A DNA stretch of 64,000 bases from Acidobacteriota bacterium. GTDB taxonomy: Bacteria > Acidobacteriota > Blastocatellia > Pyrinomonadales > Pyrinomonadaceae. Below are positions 7,761-17,088 of the stretch, in pieces. The notes beneath the pieces were generated by a model, which saw only the letters and a program-made list of their open reading frames with translations, did not search any database and was not told the DNA's origin. The stretch spans positions 1 through 64,000 of the forward strand of contig QHXN01000010.1 of the NCBI GenBank assembly GCA_003222975.1, given 5' to 3'. The translations under genes and the position numbers were made by a program. Every line of letters starts with the position of its first letter. Position 1 is the stretch's first letter.

Positions 7761-8710
7761 TCATAGGTATCGGCGACGACGCCGCCGTCATCCGCCAGCG
7801 CTCAGGCTTCGACACGGTCATCACAACCGACCTCCTCGTCGAAGGGATAGACTTCCACCTCGAACGCTACGGTGCGCGCCCGCGCGACCTCGGCCACAAG
7901 GCGCTCGCCGTCTCGCTCTCGGACGTGGCCGCGATGGGCGCGCGCCCGCGCTTCTGCCTCATCTCCGTCGGCCTTCCCGCCGCGCGCTGGCGTAGCAATT
8001 TCCTCGAAGAGTTTTACGCGGGCGTCCGCGCGCTCGCCGACCGCCACGGCGTCTCGATCATCGGCGGCGACACGTCGCGCACGCCCGAACGCGTCGTGAT
8101 TGACTCAATCGTGCTGGGCGAGGTTAAGCGCGGGCGCGCCGTGCTTCGTTCCGGCGCGCGGCCCGGCGACCAAATCTTCGTCACGGGCGCGCTCGGCGGA
8201 GCCGCCGCCGGACTCAAAGTGCTTGAGGGTCGCGCCGTCTCGCAGTCGCGCGTGAAGCGCGCGCGCGCGCAACGTCAGCTCATCCTCCGCCAGAGCAGCC
8301 CCGAACCGCGCGTCGAGTGGGGCCTGCTCCTCGGCGAGCGGCGACTCGCCACGGCGATGATTGACCTGAGCGACGGCCTCTCCTCAGACCTCGCACACCT
8401 CTGCCGCGAGAGCAGAGTCGGCGCGCGCGTTGACGCCGCGCTCCTGCCTGTTGACCCGCTGTTGAAGTCCACGTCTGCGGGTGAGGATGGCGCGCTTTCG
8501 CTCGCCCTCAACGGCGGCGAAGATTTCGAGCTACTGTTCACCGTCCGCCCGCGCGACATTGCGAAGCTGCCGGAGTCGCTCGGCAGCGTGCCCGCGACGC
8601 GCGTCGGCGAGGTCACGGGCGAGCGCGGCAAAATCAAACTCCTCCGGGACGCGAGAGAGCGCCCGCTCAAACCCGCGGGGTTTGAGCACTTCAGGCGTGC
8701 GCGGCGGTAG
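7574..8710 (+). CDS. thiL: Thiamine-monophosphate kinase
   Basis: This ATP-dependent kinase converts thiamine phosphate to thiamine diphosphate. The 378 residues include LLIGIGDDAAVI (metal and phosphate binding), TTDLLVEGIDFHL, GHKALAVSLSDVAAMGARPR, GVSIIGGDTSRT, and the C-terminal IDLSDGLSSDL and LNGGEDFELLF, all ThiL signatures. The N-terminus is odd. Residues 52-63 (HSSLITHHSSLL) are encoded by the right arm of an ACTCATC repeat, just ahead of the GIGDDAAVI loop. The start codon sits in the left arm. Other ThiL proteins are about 320-340 residues and lack this insert. The start is uncertain because no ribosome-binding site is clear. Confidence 0.94.
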   Translation: MSDELTDDGGDSRPARRKPPSRNSSASSRRGEFDFIERIRRQELRRLAVHKHSSLITHHSSLLIGIGDDAAVIRQRSGFDTVITTDLLVEGIDFHLERYGARPRDLGHKALAVSLSDVAAMGARPRFCLISVGLPAARWRSNFLEEFYAGVRALADRHGVSIIGGDTSRTPERVVIDSIVLGEVKRGRAVLRSGARPGDQIFVTGALGGAAAGLKVLEGRAVSQSRVKRARAQRQLILRQSSPEPRVEWGLLLGERRLATAMIDLSDGLSSDLAHLCRESRVGARVDAALLPVDPLLKSTSAGEDGALSLALNGGEDFELLFTVRPRDIAKLPESLGSVPATRVGEVTGERGKIKLLRDARERPLKPAGFEHFRRARR

Positions 8711-8741
8711 GTCGTTCGGCTTCGCCTGAACCGGCAGATGT

Positions 8742-8770
8742 TTGACTGTCCGCCCGTCCTTGCCTAGACT
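8742..8770 (+). promoter_or_regulatory. Putative sigma-70 promoter of the TonB-like gene
   Basis: TTGACT at 8742-8747 and TAGACT at 8765-8770 are 17 bp apart, about 52 bp upstream of the ATG at 8822. Confidence 0.55.
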
Positions 8771-8821
8771 CTTCAACGAAGCGCTCCCCGGCCCTTGCAC
8801 GGTTCTTAAAGGAGGAACAAT

Positions 8822-9292
8822 ATGCGCCACTTCGCCATTCGTCTCATCGTCGCCCTTTTGACCTTTGTCGTCGGCGTCACCATTAGCTCGATGTTGGACT
8901 TCAAAAGCGTGAAGACGACTGAAAGAGCGCCAGCGACGGGCAGCATACTGCTCGCCGATCCTGAGCAGAGCGCGCAACCACAAGGCGCACTTTCCTGCGG
9001 CTCGCATCTGAGGGCGATTTCAGTCCCCGTTTTAAACGACAAGGCGCTCAAAATGCCGCAGCCCGCCTATCCGCCGATTGCGAAGGCGGCGCGCACGCAG
9101 GGCAAAGTGGTCGTGCAGGTCGTCGTTGACGAAGACGGCGATGTGATCTCGGCCAGCGCGGTCAGCGGACACCCGCTCTTGCAGCAGGCGGCGGTTGTCG
9201 CGGCGCGTCAGGCTAAGTTTTCGCCGACGCTGCTTTCGGGTCAGCCGGTGAAAGTCTCCGGCTGGCTTACGTACAACTTCGTGCTCGAATAA
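8822..9292 (+). CDS. Energy transducer TonB-like protein
   Basis: This 156-residue protein has one N-terminal membrane segment (IRLIVALLTFVVGVTISSM), a short periplasmic linker, and a C-terminal TonB domain. The domain reads MPQPAYPPIAKAARTQGKV, VVDEDGDVISASAVSGHPLL, and AKFSPTLLSGQPVKVSGWL. The linker is much shorter than in a classical TonB and lacks the Pro-rich spacer. A specialised transducer or a TonB-domain periplasmic protein is more likely than the main partner of the large receptor at 53 kb. GGAGG precedes the ATG and a terminator follows, so it is a one-gene unit. Confidence 0.9.
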   Translation: MRHFAIRLIVALLTFVVGVTISSMLDFKSVKTTERAPATGSILLADPEQSAQPQGALSCGSHLRAISVPVLNDKALKMPQPAYPPIAKAARTQGKVVVQVVVDEDGDVISASAVSGHPLLQQAAVVAARQAKFSPTLLSGQPVKVSGWLTYNFVLE

Positions 9293-9297
9293 ACGGT

Positions 9298-9352
9298 AAG
9301 CGCGCCGCCGGACGTTAGTCTGCTTTGTCGTCAAGCGGCGCGCTTTTCTTTT
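9298..9352 (+). terminator. Rho-independent terminator after the TonB-like gene
   Basis: AAGCGCGCCGC (9298-9308) pairs with GCGGCGCGCTT (9335-9345) and is followed by a T-rich tract (TTTTCTTTT). The stem begins six bases after the stop codon. Confidence 0.85.
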
Positions 9353-9372
9353 AAGGTCGAACAAAATCGAAG

Positions 9373-10776
<1,404 letters not shown>

Positions 10777-10802
10777 CAATCCGCGCGTTGGCGCTTTAAG
10801 CA

Positions 10803-10866
10803 GTTCAGAGTTCAACCTTCAGGTTGTTTCTTCCGAAAAACAGAAGCTGAAGCTTGAACTCTGCAC
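10803..10866. repeat. Heptamer-period inverted repeat, GTTCAGA family
   Basis: The left arm from 10803 (GTTCAGAGTTCAACCTTCAG) and the right arm 10843-10866 match as inverted copies at about 20 of 24 positions. Units of seven bases (GTTCAGA, GTTCAAC, CTTCAGG) are visible. It fills most of the gap between cysS and the tsaD remnant. A related GTTCAAA element is at 51114. Confidence 0.7.
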
Positions 10867-10883
10867 TCTCGAACTGAATCAAC

Positions 10884-11400
10884 ATGCTCGTTCTCGGCAT
10901 CGAAAGCTCCTGCGACGAGACCGCCGCGGCCATCGTGCGCGACGGGCGCGAGATGGTGTCGTCGGTCATCTCCTCGCAGGTCGAGATTCACAGCCGCTTC
11001 GGCGTCGTCGTGCCCGAACTCGCCTCGCGCGAGCACCTCGACAAGATCGTGCCCGTGGTCGAAGAGGCCTTCGCGCGCAATGGCGACCCGCGCGCGGTGC
11101 GCTTCAGCGTGCCGCGCATGGGCGATGGGCGGCCCGACTTCAGTTTCAGCGGCTTGAAGACCGCCGTCTCGAAGCACGTGCGCGAGACGGGACTCAAGCC
11201 GGTCGCGCCGGGCGAGGAGCCTTCGCAAGCCGTCAAGGATTTGGCGGCTAGCTTTCAGGACGTGGTCATCCGCTCGCTCGTCGGCACGACGGAAAAACTG
11301 GCCGCGGAGCACAGGCCGCGCACGCTCATCGTCGCGGGCGGCGTCGCCTGCAACAGCGCTTTGCGCGAGGCGTCCGCCGCCGCGGACGAGTCCACTACAG
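10884..11400 (+). pseudogene. tsaD: tRNA threonylcarbamoyladenosine synthase subunit TsaD, internally deleted and truncated
   Basis: Residues 1-65 ([20 protein letters not shown] to [20 protein letters not shown]) are a normal TsaD N-terminus. The frame then jumps from EEAFARNG directly to [13 protein letters not shown] and [15 protein letters not shown]. About 120-125 residues are missing, including the HxxxH metal site, the SGGHT loop and the ETxDDAAGEAFDK region. TsaD-like sequence resumes as far as [14 protein letters not shown] (about 11376), then stops where an inverted repeat begins at 11412. The usual C-terminal 65-75 residues with the DNGAMIA motif are absent. The frame stays open to 12008, but that part is antisense to another gene. 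TsaD makes the t6A modification with TsaB/TsaE and is usually essential, so an intact copy elsewhere or an assembly error is expected. Confidence 0.85.
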
Positions 11401-11411
11401 ACTATAAAGAA

Positions 11412-11487
11412 ATTGCGGAGTGCGGAATTCGGATTGCAGATTTGACTACGGTTTCAAATCCGCAATCCGAATTCCGCACTCCGCAAT
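11412..11487. repeat. Heptamer-period inverted repeat, ATTGCGG family
   Basis: The arms 11412-11445 and 11454-11487 match at 33 of 34 positions with an 8-bp loop. They are made of 7-base units ATTGCGG, AGTGCGG, AATTCGG and ATTGCAG. The element lies exactly where tsaD homology is lost. A related element is at 12201. Confidence 0.9.
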
Positions 11488-11492
11488 CGAGT

Positions 11493-11541
11493 GAAAGCCG
11501 CACGGCTTCACGAAGAGCGAGGGAGCCGTGCGGCTTCTTTC
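11493..11541 (+). terminator. Rho-independent terminator after the tsaD remnant
   Basis: AAGCCGCACGGCT (11495-11507) pairs with AGCCGTGCGGCTT (11524-11536) and is followed by the pyrimidine tract CTTTC. It probably ended the original tsaD transcript, which suggests that the distal part of the locus is still in place. Confidence 0.75.
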
Positions 11542-11620
11542 TGCCGGTGCGTCGCCGGACACCTGCAAAGGGGTCAACGACAACGAGCGGCAAACTTGAT
11601 TTTCTTTCGGCGCGGGGCCG

Positions 11621-11980
11621 TCAGCGTTTGACGGAAGCGAGCGTGCCCCCGGCCTGTTCGCCGATGACGATGCGGCGCGCGAACTTGAGCGGGTTCGCGG
11701 CGTCCAGCTCGACGGTCACGGTGTCGCCGACTTGCAGTTCTTTGAAGGCGACGCGGTTGCCCTTGAGCGTGACGTGCGTGTCTGCGGCGTCGGTCGCGAT
11801 CACGTGCTCGACGCCCGTGCGCGCGACGACCGAGATGTGCCGGTCGTTGACCTCCACGACTTTCGCGTCCACGAGGCGCACGTCCGTGTCGTCCCCGTCG
11901 CCCTTGGCCGCGAGCGCCGGGACGTACACGGCTGCCGACAGCAGAACCGCGATCAAACATGCGAGGCTTCGTCTTCTCAT
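11621..11980 (-). CDS. Small secreted protein, DUF5666-like beta domain
   Basis: The 119-residue product from the ATG at 11980 has a signal peptide ([20 protein letters not shown], then PALA). A beta-rich domain follows: [39 protein letters not shown], and [18 protein letters not shown]. The [15 protein letters not shown] pattern resembles the small OB-like domains annotated as DUF5666. GGGAG lies upstream of the chosen start; the longer reading from 12034 has no such site. Function is unknown. Confidence 0.75.
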   Translation of the reverse strand: MRRRSLACLIAVLLSAAVYVPALAAKGDGDDTDVRLVDAKVVEVNDRHISVVARTGVEHVIATDAADTHVTLKGNRVAFKELQVGDTVTVELDAANPLKFARRIVIGEQAGGTLASVKR

Positions 11981-12200
11981 CTCTCGACTCCCGAACCCGA
12001 ACGAATGACTGACGGCTAATCTCACGGCAACCATTATGCCGCGGCGTTCGCTAACTCAATTCGGGCCGTTTCGTGCGGGATTACTGAAGAAACGCGGCGA
12101 AGCGGGAGGGACGCACCGCGCCTGAAGTGTCAAGCGCCGTGCGCTTGTACGGCGAGAGGACGTTTTGTAACGGTACAAGCCGATTGCGTAATGCGAGATT

Positions 12201-12245
12201 CGGATTGCAGATTGGAAGAGCCTGTTGCCTTCAATCCGCAATCCG
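12201..12245. repeat. Inverted repeat, GGATTGC family
   Basis: CGGATTGCAGATTG (12201-12214) and CAATCCGCAATCCG (12232-12245) pair at 13 of 14 positions. The flanks continue with looser pairing. The unit is shared with the element at 11412. It lies downstream of the secreted-protein gene at 12273. Confidence 0.7.
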
Positions 12246-12272
12246 CATTCCCGCTTCCGAGGTACTGAACTC

Positions 12273-12803
12273 TTAACGCGTGTTGATGACGGCGTAATCG
12301 CGCCCGCTGTAGAAGCGCACCTCGCCCGAATCAACCCTGATGAGTATGGGGCGCGGGCGCTGGATTTTAGTGTCCTTCGTGGCGGGGGCGGAGAGAATCT
12401 GTCTGCCGCCGATGTCGAAGATGTTGAGGTGACCGTCTTCAGTGAAGCCGAAGCCGTAGGCCCCGGTTCCGAGTTCCTTGCCGCCGACGGAGACGGGAGA
12501 GTCCGCGATGAAGAAGCCCTGGTACTTGGCGCGCACGTCCGAAGAGTAGCCGGAGGTGTCAACCATCCCGACGATGACGAGCCGCGCGTCCTTGCCCGCG
12601 CCCCACTGCACCGCCGCGGTGTTGCGCGTCTGCGTCGGCGCGCTCTGCCCCTCGAAATAGAAGCTGGTCGGGACGACGTGCGCCAGCGCCGCGCCTTCCA
12701 GCACCGCCGGGGTCGCAAACACCGACGACAACGCGACGAACGCCGCCGCCGCGACGAACGACATCACCATCGCCCACCTTATCAAGGCCTTCAGCCTGAG
12801 CAT
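12273..12803 (-). CDS. Secreted protein of unknown function
   Basis: This 176-residue protein has a clear signal segment (LIRWAMVMSFVAAAAFVALS, then SVFATP). The mature part is beta-strand-rich, with AAVQWGAGKDARLVIVGMVD, GAYGFGFTEDGHLNIFDI and VRFYSGRDYAVINTR. No cysteines or catalytic motifs stand out and I do not recognise a family. AAGGAGG precedes the ATG. It is probably a periplasmic or surface protein in a single-gene unit. Confidence 0.75.
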   Translation of the reverse strand: MLRLKALIRWAMVMSFVAAAAFVALSSVFATPAVLEGAALAHVVPTSFYFEGQSAPTQTRNTAAVQWGAGKDARLVIVGMVDTSGYSSDVRAKYQGFFIADSPVSVGGKELGTGAYGFGFTEDGHLNIFDIGGRQILSAPATKDTKIQRPRPILIRVDSGEVRFYSGRDYAVINTR

Positions 12804-13002
12804 TAGTTCATCCTCCTTCGGAGTTTTAGGTGACTTGCAACCAGCGTGCGCCGGAGAGTTGAAGCGTCTTCGTTTGCCGGCATCGCCGCGCAGCGGTTAC
12901 TATGGCGGCCTCGGAATGATTCCCGCGCCGCGAACTTGACGCGCGCTCGGCGCGGGGCGCGAACCGGAAAAGCTCCCAGGCGAAATCAAATCATAGCCGT
13001 TA

Positions 13003-14826
13003 ATGAATCCGACGCAAAGCAAGGCGGTGAAGCTCGCCCGCTTTCTCATGCTTCTCTCGCTCGCGGTCTTCACGCAGGGCCAGCCCTCGCGCGCTTACCC
13101 TCGACAGACCCCGGCGCAGACGCCCGCGCCCGCGCCGCAGCAGACGCCCGCGCCGCGCACTGGCCGTTCCTACGAGAGCGGCGCGCCCGCGCGCAAGCCC
13201 GCGCCTCCTGCGCCGCAGGCGCAGTCGCCCGTCACTTTCACCGACATCACGGCGCAGAGCGGCGTCGCGTTCCGTCACGCGGCCTCGCCCACCTCGCAGA
13301 AGTACCTGCCTGAGACGATGGGCGGCGGAGTCGCCCTCCTCGACTACGACAACGACGGGCGTCTCGACATCTTCTTCACGAACGGCGCGCGACTCCTTGA
13401 CCCCATGCCGAAGGGCGCGCGCCCAGACAAAACGGACCCGCGCTTCTGGAACCGACTCTATCATCAGAAGGCGGACGGCAGCTTCGAGGACGTGACCGAG
13501 CGCGCAGGCTTGCGCGGCGACGGCTACTCGATGGGTGTTGCCGCCGCGGACTTCGACGGCGACGGCTTCGTTGACCTCTACGTCACAGGACTCGGCGGCG
13601 CGACGCTCTACCGCAACCGCGGCGACGGCACGTTCGAGGACGTGACGCAGAAGACGAAGACGACAGCGCCGGGCTGGTCAACGAGCGCGGGCTGGTTTGA
13701 CTACGACCGCGACGGGCGGCTCGACCTCTTCGTCGTGCGCTACATGGACTGGGATTTCGAGCGCGGCACGCTCTACTGCGGCTCGCCGCAGGTGCGCGCC
13801 TATTGCCACCCCGATAACTTCAAGGGCGCTGCGCCGCTCCTCTTCCACCAGAAACCGGACGGAACCTTCGAGGAGGTGAGCGAGCGTGCCGGCGTCACCG
13901 ACGCCACCGGCAAGAGTCTCGGCGTCGCCCTCGCAGACTTCGACAACGACGGCCTCACGGACATCTTCGTCGCCAACGACAACGCGCGGCAGTTCCTCTT
14001 CCGCAACAAGGGCGACGGAACCTTCGAGGACGTGGCGCTCCTGGCCGGGGTCGGCTACGACGAGAACGGCAAATCTTTTTCGGGGATGGGCGTTGATGCG
14101 GCGGACTACGACAACGACGGATTCGTGGACGTGTTCGTCACCGCGCTCTCGAACGAGACCTACCCGCTCTTCCGCAACAACGGCGACGTGACGTTCTCCT
14201 ACGCGACGAGCACGACGGGCGTCGGCCTCGTCACCGTCCCCTTCTCCGGCTGGGGCGCGCGCTTCGCAGACTTCGACAACGACGGCCTGCGCGACATCTT
14301 CGTCGCCCAAGGGCACGTCCTCGACACCATCGAGAAGACTGCGGGCTACCTCACCTACAAGCAGCCGCCGCTCCTGATGCGCAACACCGGCAAGGGCTTC
14401 GTCAACGTTTCGACTTCCGCGGGGCTGACCACGGCGCTCGCCGCGCGCGGCGCGGCCTTCGGCGACATTGACAACGACGGCGACACCGACGTTGTGCTCG
14501 GCCAGACCGACGGCCCCGCAGTCATCCTCCGCAACAACGGCACACGAAACCACTGGCTCGGCCTCGCGCTCGTCGGCGCGAAGGGCAACCGGCAGGCCCT
14601 CGGCGCGCGCTTAACGGTCACGGACTCGGCGGGAGGCAGGCAGATTTTTGACGTGACGAGCGCGGGCAGTTATCTTTCTTCCAGCGACCCGCGCATCATC
14701 GTCGGCCTGGGCAACAGGACGGGCGTGCGTGCCGTCGAAGTTCGTTGGCCGGACGGACAGACACAGACGATTAGCAATCCCCAGATTGACCGGTACGTGC
14801 TCATCAGCGAGAAATCAGGTTCGTAA
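13003..14826 (+). CDS. CRTAC1-type FG-GAP/VCBS repeat protein with ASPIC/UnbV domain
   Basis: This 607-residue secreted protein has an N-terminal hydrophobic segment and a Pro/Gln/Ala-rich linker. At least seven calcium-binding repeats follow, each with a DxDNDGxxD core (for example LDYDNDGRLDIFFTN, AADFDGDGFVDLYVTG, DIDNDGDTDVVLGQ). The C-terminal ASPIC/UnbV domain begins at about residue 510 (NHWLGLALVGAKGNRQALGA) and ends VRAVEVRWPDGQTQ. The repeats form a beta-propeller. Family members are extracellular with unclear roles. A paralogue starts 13 bp downstream, so the two are probably co-transcribed. Confidence 0.93.
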   Translation: MNPTQSKAVKLARFLMLLSLAVFTQGQPSRAYPRQTPAQTPAPAPQQTPAPRTGRSYESGAPARKPAPPAPQAQSPVTFTDITAQSGVAFRHAASPTSQKYLPETMGGGVALLDYDNDGRLDIFFTNGARLLDPMPKGARPDKTDPRFWNRLYHQKADGSFEDVTERAGLRGDGYSMGVAAADFDGDGFVDLYVTGLGGATLYRNRGDGTFEDVTQKTKTTAPGWSTSAGWFDYDRDGRLDLFVVRYMDWDFERGTLYCGSPQVRAYCHPDNFKGAAPLLFHQKPDGTFEEVSERAGVTDATGKSLGVALADFDNDGLTDIFVANDNARQFLFRNKGDGTFEDVALLAGVGYDENGKSFSGMGVDAADYDNDGFVDVFVTALSNETYPLFRNNGDVTFSYATSTTGVGLVTVPFSGWGARFADFDNDGLRDIFVAQGHVLDTIEKTAGYLTYKQPPLLMRNTGKGFVNVSTSAGLTTALAARGAAFGDIDNDGDTDVVLGQTDGPAVILRNNGTRNHWLGLALVGAKGNRQALGARLTVTDSAGGRQIFDVTSAGSYLSSSDPRIIVGLGNRTGVRAVEVRWPDGQTQTISNPQIDRYVLISEKSGS

Positions 14827-14839
14827 CCGTTAAATAGAG

Positions 14840-16753
14840 ATGAGGCTTATGCTTTTTTCTTTTTCCCCCAAGCCGCGCGCCGCGCGCCGCGCGCTTGCCA
14901 TCGCCGCATTGTTTTCTCTGACACTCGCGCCCGCTGCCTCGCACGCGCGGCAGCAGAGCAAGCCGCCCGCCGCCGCGCAGCAGCAACAACAGCCGCCGCA
15001 GGGCATGGGCGTCTCGACGGGCACGGCGGTCGTCTCGGCGACGAAGAGGACGGCAGGCATCGTTGACCCGAAAGCGCCCGCCGTCTTCGAGGACGTGACG
15101 GCGCGCACGGCGCTGGCGCAGTTCCGCAACCGTTCGGGCAGCCCGCAGAAGGACTACATCGTCGAGACCGTCTCGGCGGGCGTCGCCGTCCTCGACTACG
15201 ACAACGACGGCCTGCCCGACATCTACCTGCTCAACGGCTCGACCATCGCCGCCGAGCAGGGCAAGGAGAAAGCCCCGCGCGCCGCGCTCTACCACAACCT
15301 CGGCAACTGGAAGTTCGAGGACGTGACGGACAAGGCGGGAGTGGCGAACGAGCGCTGGGGCATGGGCCTCGCCGTCGGCGACTACGACAACGACGGCTAC
15401 CCCGACATCTACGTCTCAAACTTCGGCACGTCGCGCCTCTACCACAACAACCACGACGGCACGTTCACGGACGTTGCTCCCAAGCTCGGCGTGGCGCGCA
15501 AGGGCTGGTCAACCGGCGCGACCTTCGGCGACTACGACGGCGACGGGCGGCTCGACCTCTTCGTCCCCGGCTACCTTGACCTCGACCTGAACAACCTGCC
15601 GCCCAGCCCTTCCGACGCCGCGAAGCCCGGACAGATCGCGCAGAACTTCTGCCAGTTCCGCGGCGTGCCCGTCATGTGCGGCCCGCGCGGACTCAAAGGC
15701 GAGCACGACACGCTCTACCACCAGAAGCCGGACGGCACTTTTGAAGACGTGAGCGAGAAGGCCGGCACGAGCGACCCGCAAGGCTACTACGGCCTCTCCT
15801 CCGCCTTCGTGCACGTCAACGAGGACAACCTGCTCGACCTCGTCGTCGTCAACGACTCCACCCCGAAGCAGCTCTACATCAACAAGGGCGACGGAACCTT
15901 CGAGGAGGTCGGCTACCCTTCGGGCATTGCCCTCAACGAGAACGGGCGCGAGCAGGCCGGCATGGGCCTCGCCGTCGGCGACTACGATAACGACGGCCTG
16001 GTTGACTTCTACATCACGAACTTCTCCGACGACTCGAACACGCTCTACCACAACGACGGCGAGGGCAACTTCACGGACGTGACGTTCCAGGCGGGCTTGG
16101 GCGAGCCGACCATCCCCTTCCTCGGCTGGGGCACGGCCTTCCTCGACTTCGACAACGACGGCTGGAAGGATGTTCTCGTCGCCAACGGCCACGTCTATCC
16201 GGCGGTTGACAGCCAGCAGTGGGGCACTTCCTACGCGCAGCAGTTGCTCCTCTTCCAGAACGTCCCGCACCCGGACGCGGGACAGGCGGCGAAGGGCGTG
16301 CGCGTCTTCCGCCGCATCGGCGCGGCTCCGGGTTCGGGACTCGCGACCGCCTGGTGCAGCCGCGGCCTCGCCGTCGCGGACTTCGACGGCGACGGGCGGC
16401 TCGACCTCGTCATCAACAACATTGACTCCTCGCCCACCGTCCTCCGAAACGTCTCGGAGGCGAAGAATCACTGGCTGCGCCTCAAGCTCGTCGGCGACCC
16501 CGCGCGCAAAAGCCCGCGCGACGCCACCGGCGCAATCGCCTACGTCACCACCGGTAAGTTGCGCCAGCGCGAGGATGTCGTCAGCGGCGGCAGCTACTCT
16601 TCGCAGAACGACTGCTGCCTCTTCTTCGGCCTCGGCGCGGCGACTAAAGTTGAACGCCTCGAAGTGAAGTGGCCCGACGGCTCGACCGAAGCCTTCGACG
16701 TGCCCGGCGTTGACCGCACGCTCACGCTCACCGAAGGGAAGGGCGTAAAATAA
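14840..16753 (+). CDS. Second CRTAC1-type FG-GAP/ASPIC-UnbV protein
   Basis: This 637-residue paralogue of the preceding gene has a signal peptide (ARRALAIAALFSLTLAPAAS) and a Gln/Pro-rich linker. The DxDNDG repeats include LDYDNDGLPDIYLLNG, VGDYDNDGYPDIYVSNFG, LDFDNDGWKDVLVANGHVY and ADFDGDGRLDLVINNID. The ASPIC/UnbV end reads NHWLRLKLVGDPARKSPRD to VERLEVKWPDGSTEAF. Compared with the first copy it has longer inter-repeat loops. The pair probably arose by tandem duplication. A 63-residue gene follows 39 bp later on the same strand. Confidence 0.93.
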   Translation: MRLMLFSFSPKPRAARRALAIAALFSLTLAPAASHARQQSKPPAAAQQQQQPPQGMGVSTGTAVVSATKRTAGIVDPKAPAVFEDVTARTALAQFRNRSGSPQKDYIVETVSAGVAVLDYDNDGLPDIYLLNGSTIAAEQGKEKAPRAALYHNLGNWKFEDVTDKAGVANERWGMGLAVGDYDNDGYPDIYVSNFGTSRLYHNNHDGTFTDVAPKLGVARKGWSTGATFGDYDGDGRLDLFVPGYLDLDLNNLPPSPSDAAKPGQIAQNFCQFRGVPVMCGPRGLKGEHDTLYHQKPDGTFEDVSEKAGTSDPQGYYGLSSAFVHVNEDNLLDLVVVNDSTPKQLYINKGDGTFEEVGYPSGIALNENGREQAGMGLAVGDYDNDGLVDFYITNFSDDSNTLYHNDGEGNFTDVTFQAGLGEPTIPFLGWGTAFLDFDNDGWKDVLVANGHVYPAVDSQQWGTSYAQQLLLFQNVPHPDAGQAAKGVRVFRRIGAAPGSGLATAWCSRGLAVADFDGDGRLDLVINNIDSSPTVLRNVSEAKNHWLRLKLVGDPARKSPRDATGAIAYVTTGKLRQREDVVSGGSYSSQNDCCLFFGLGAATKVERLEVKWPDGSTEAFDVPGVDRTLTLTEGKGVK

Positions 16754-16792
16754 TCTGACAAGATTCTGCCATTAACTCGCGGGGGATTTGCG

Positions 16793-16984
16793 ATGACGCT
16801 CGACATCACGGACGAGGAGAGAGACTACCTGCTCGAAATTCTTGAGGCGCAGCGCGAGGAGTTGCTCCACGAGCTTCACCACACCGACACGCTCGACTTT
16901 AAGGAGATGCTGAAGCGTAAGGTCGAGTTGGTCGAAGCCGTCAGGTCGAAGCTCGCGCACGCGCGCCCTCCCGGCGCGTCCTGA
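16793..16984 (+). CDS. Small helical protein of unknown function
   Basis: This 63-residue protein (MTLDITDEERDYLLEILEAQ onward) is strongly charged and predicted almost entirely helical. Heptad-like leucines occur in LLEILEAQREELLHELHHTD and in FKEMLKRKVELVEAVRSKL, suggesting a short helical hairpin or dimer. GGGGG lies ahead of the ATG. It is probably the last gene of the ASPIC/UnbV unit, since a terminator follows at 17007. Confidence 0.7.
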   Translation: MTLDITDEERDYLLEILEAQREELLHELHHTDTLDFKEMLKRKVELVEAVRSKLAHARPPGAS

Positions 16985-17006
16985 CGCGGCGCGCTGAAGG
17001 TGGGCC

Positions 17007-17057
17007 AAAAGAAATGATGCCGCGTGAGGTTATGTCTCGCGCGGCATCGTTTCTTTT
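17007..17057. terminator. Bidirectional terminator between convergent genes
   Basis: AAAAGAAATGATGCCGCG (17007-17024) pairs with 17040-17057 with one mismatch. The stem has A-rich and T-rich outer ends, so it can work on both strands. It separates the 63-residue gene (plus) from the FAD oxidoreductase (minus). Confidence 0.85.
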
Positions 17058-17088
17058 CAACCCTGTCGCGCGAGCGGGGATGCCGGTC

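Noticed and set aside
11401-12008. Continuation of the tsaD frame to 12008
   Set aside because: After about 11376 the translation has no TsaD similarity and runs through a repeat and the antisense of another gene. It is chance readthrough.
13330-16440. Repetitive DNA in the ASPIC/UnbV genes as a separate repeat element
   Set aside because: The repetition reflects the DxDNDGxxD coding repeats of the proteins, not a DNA-level element.
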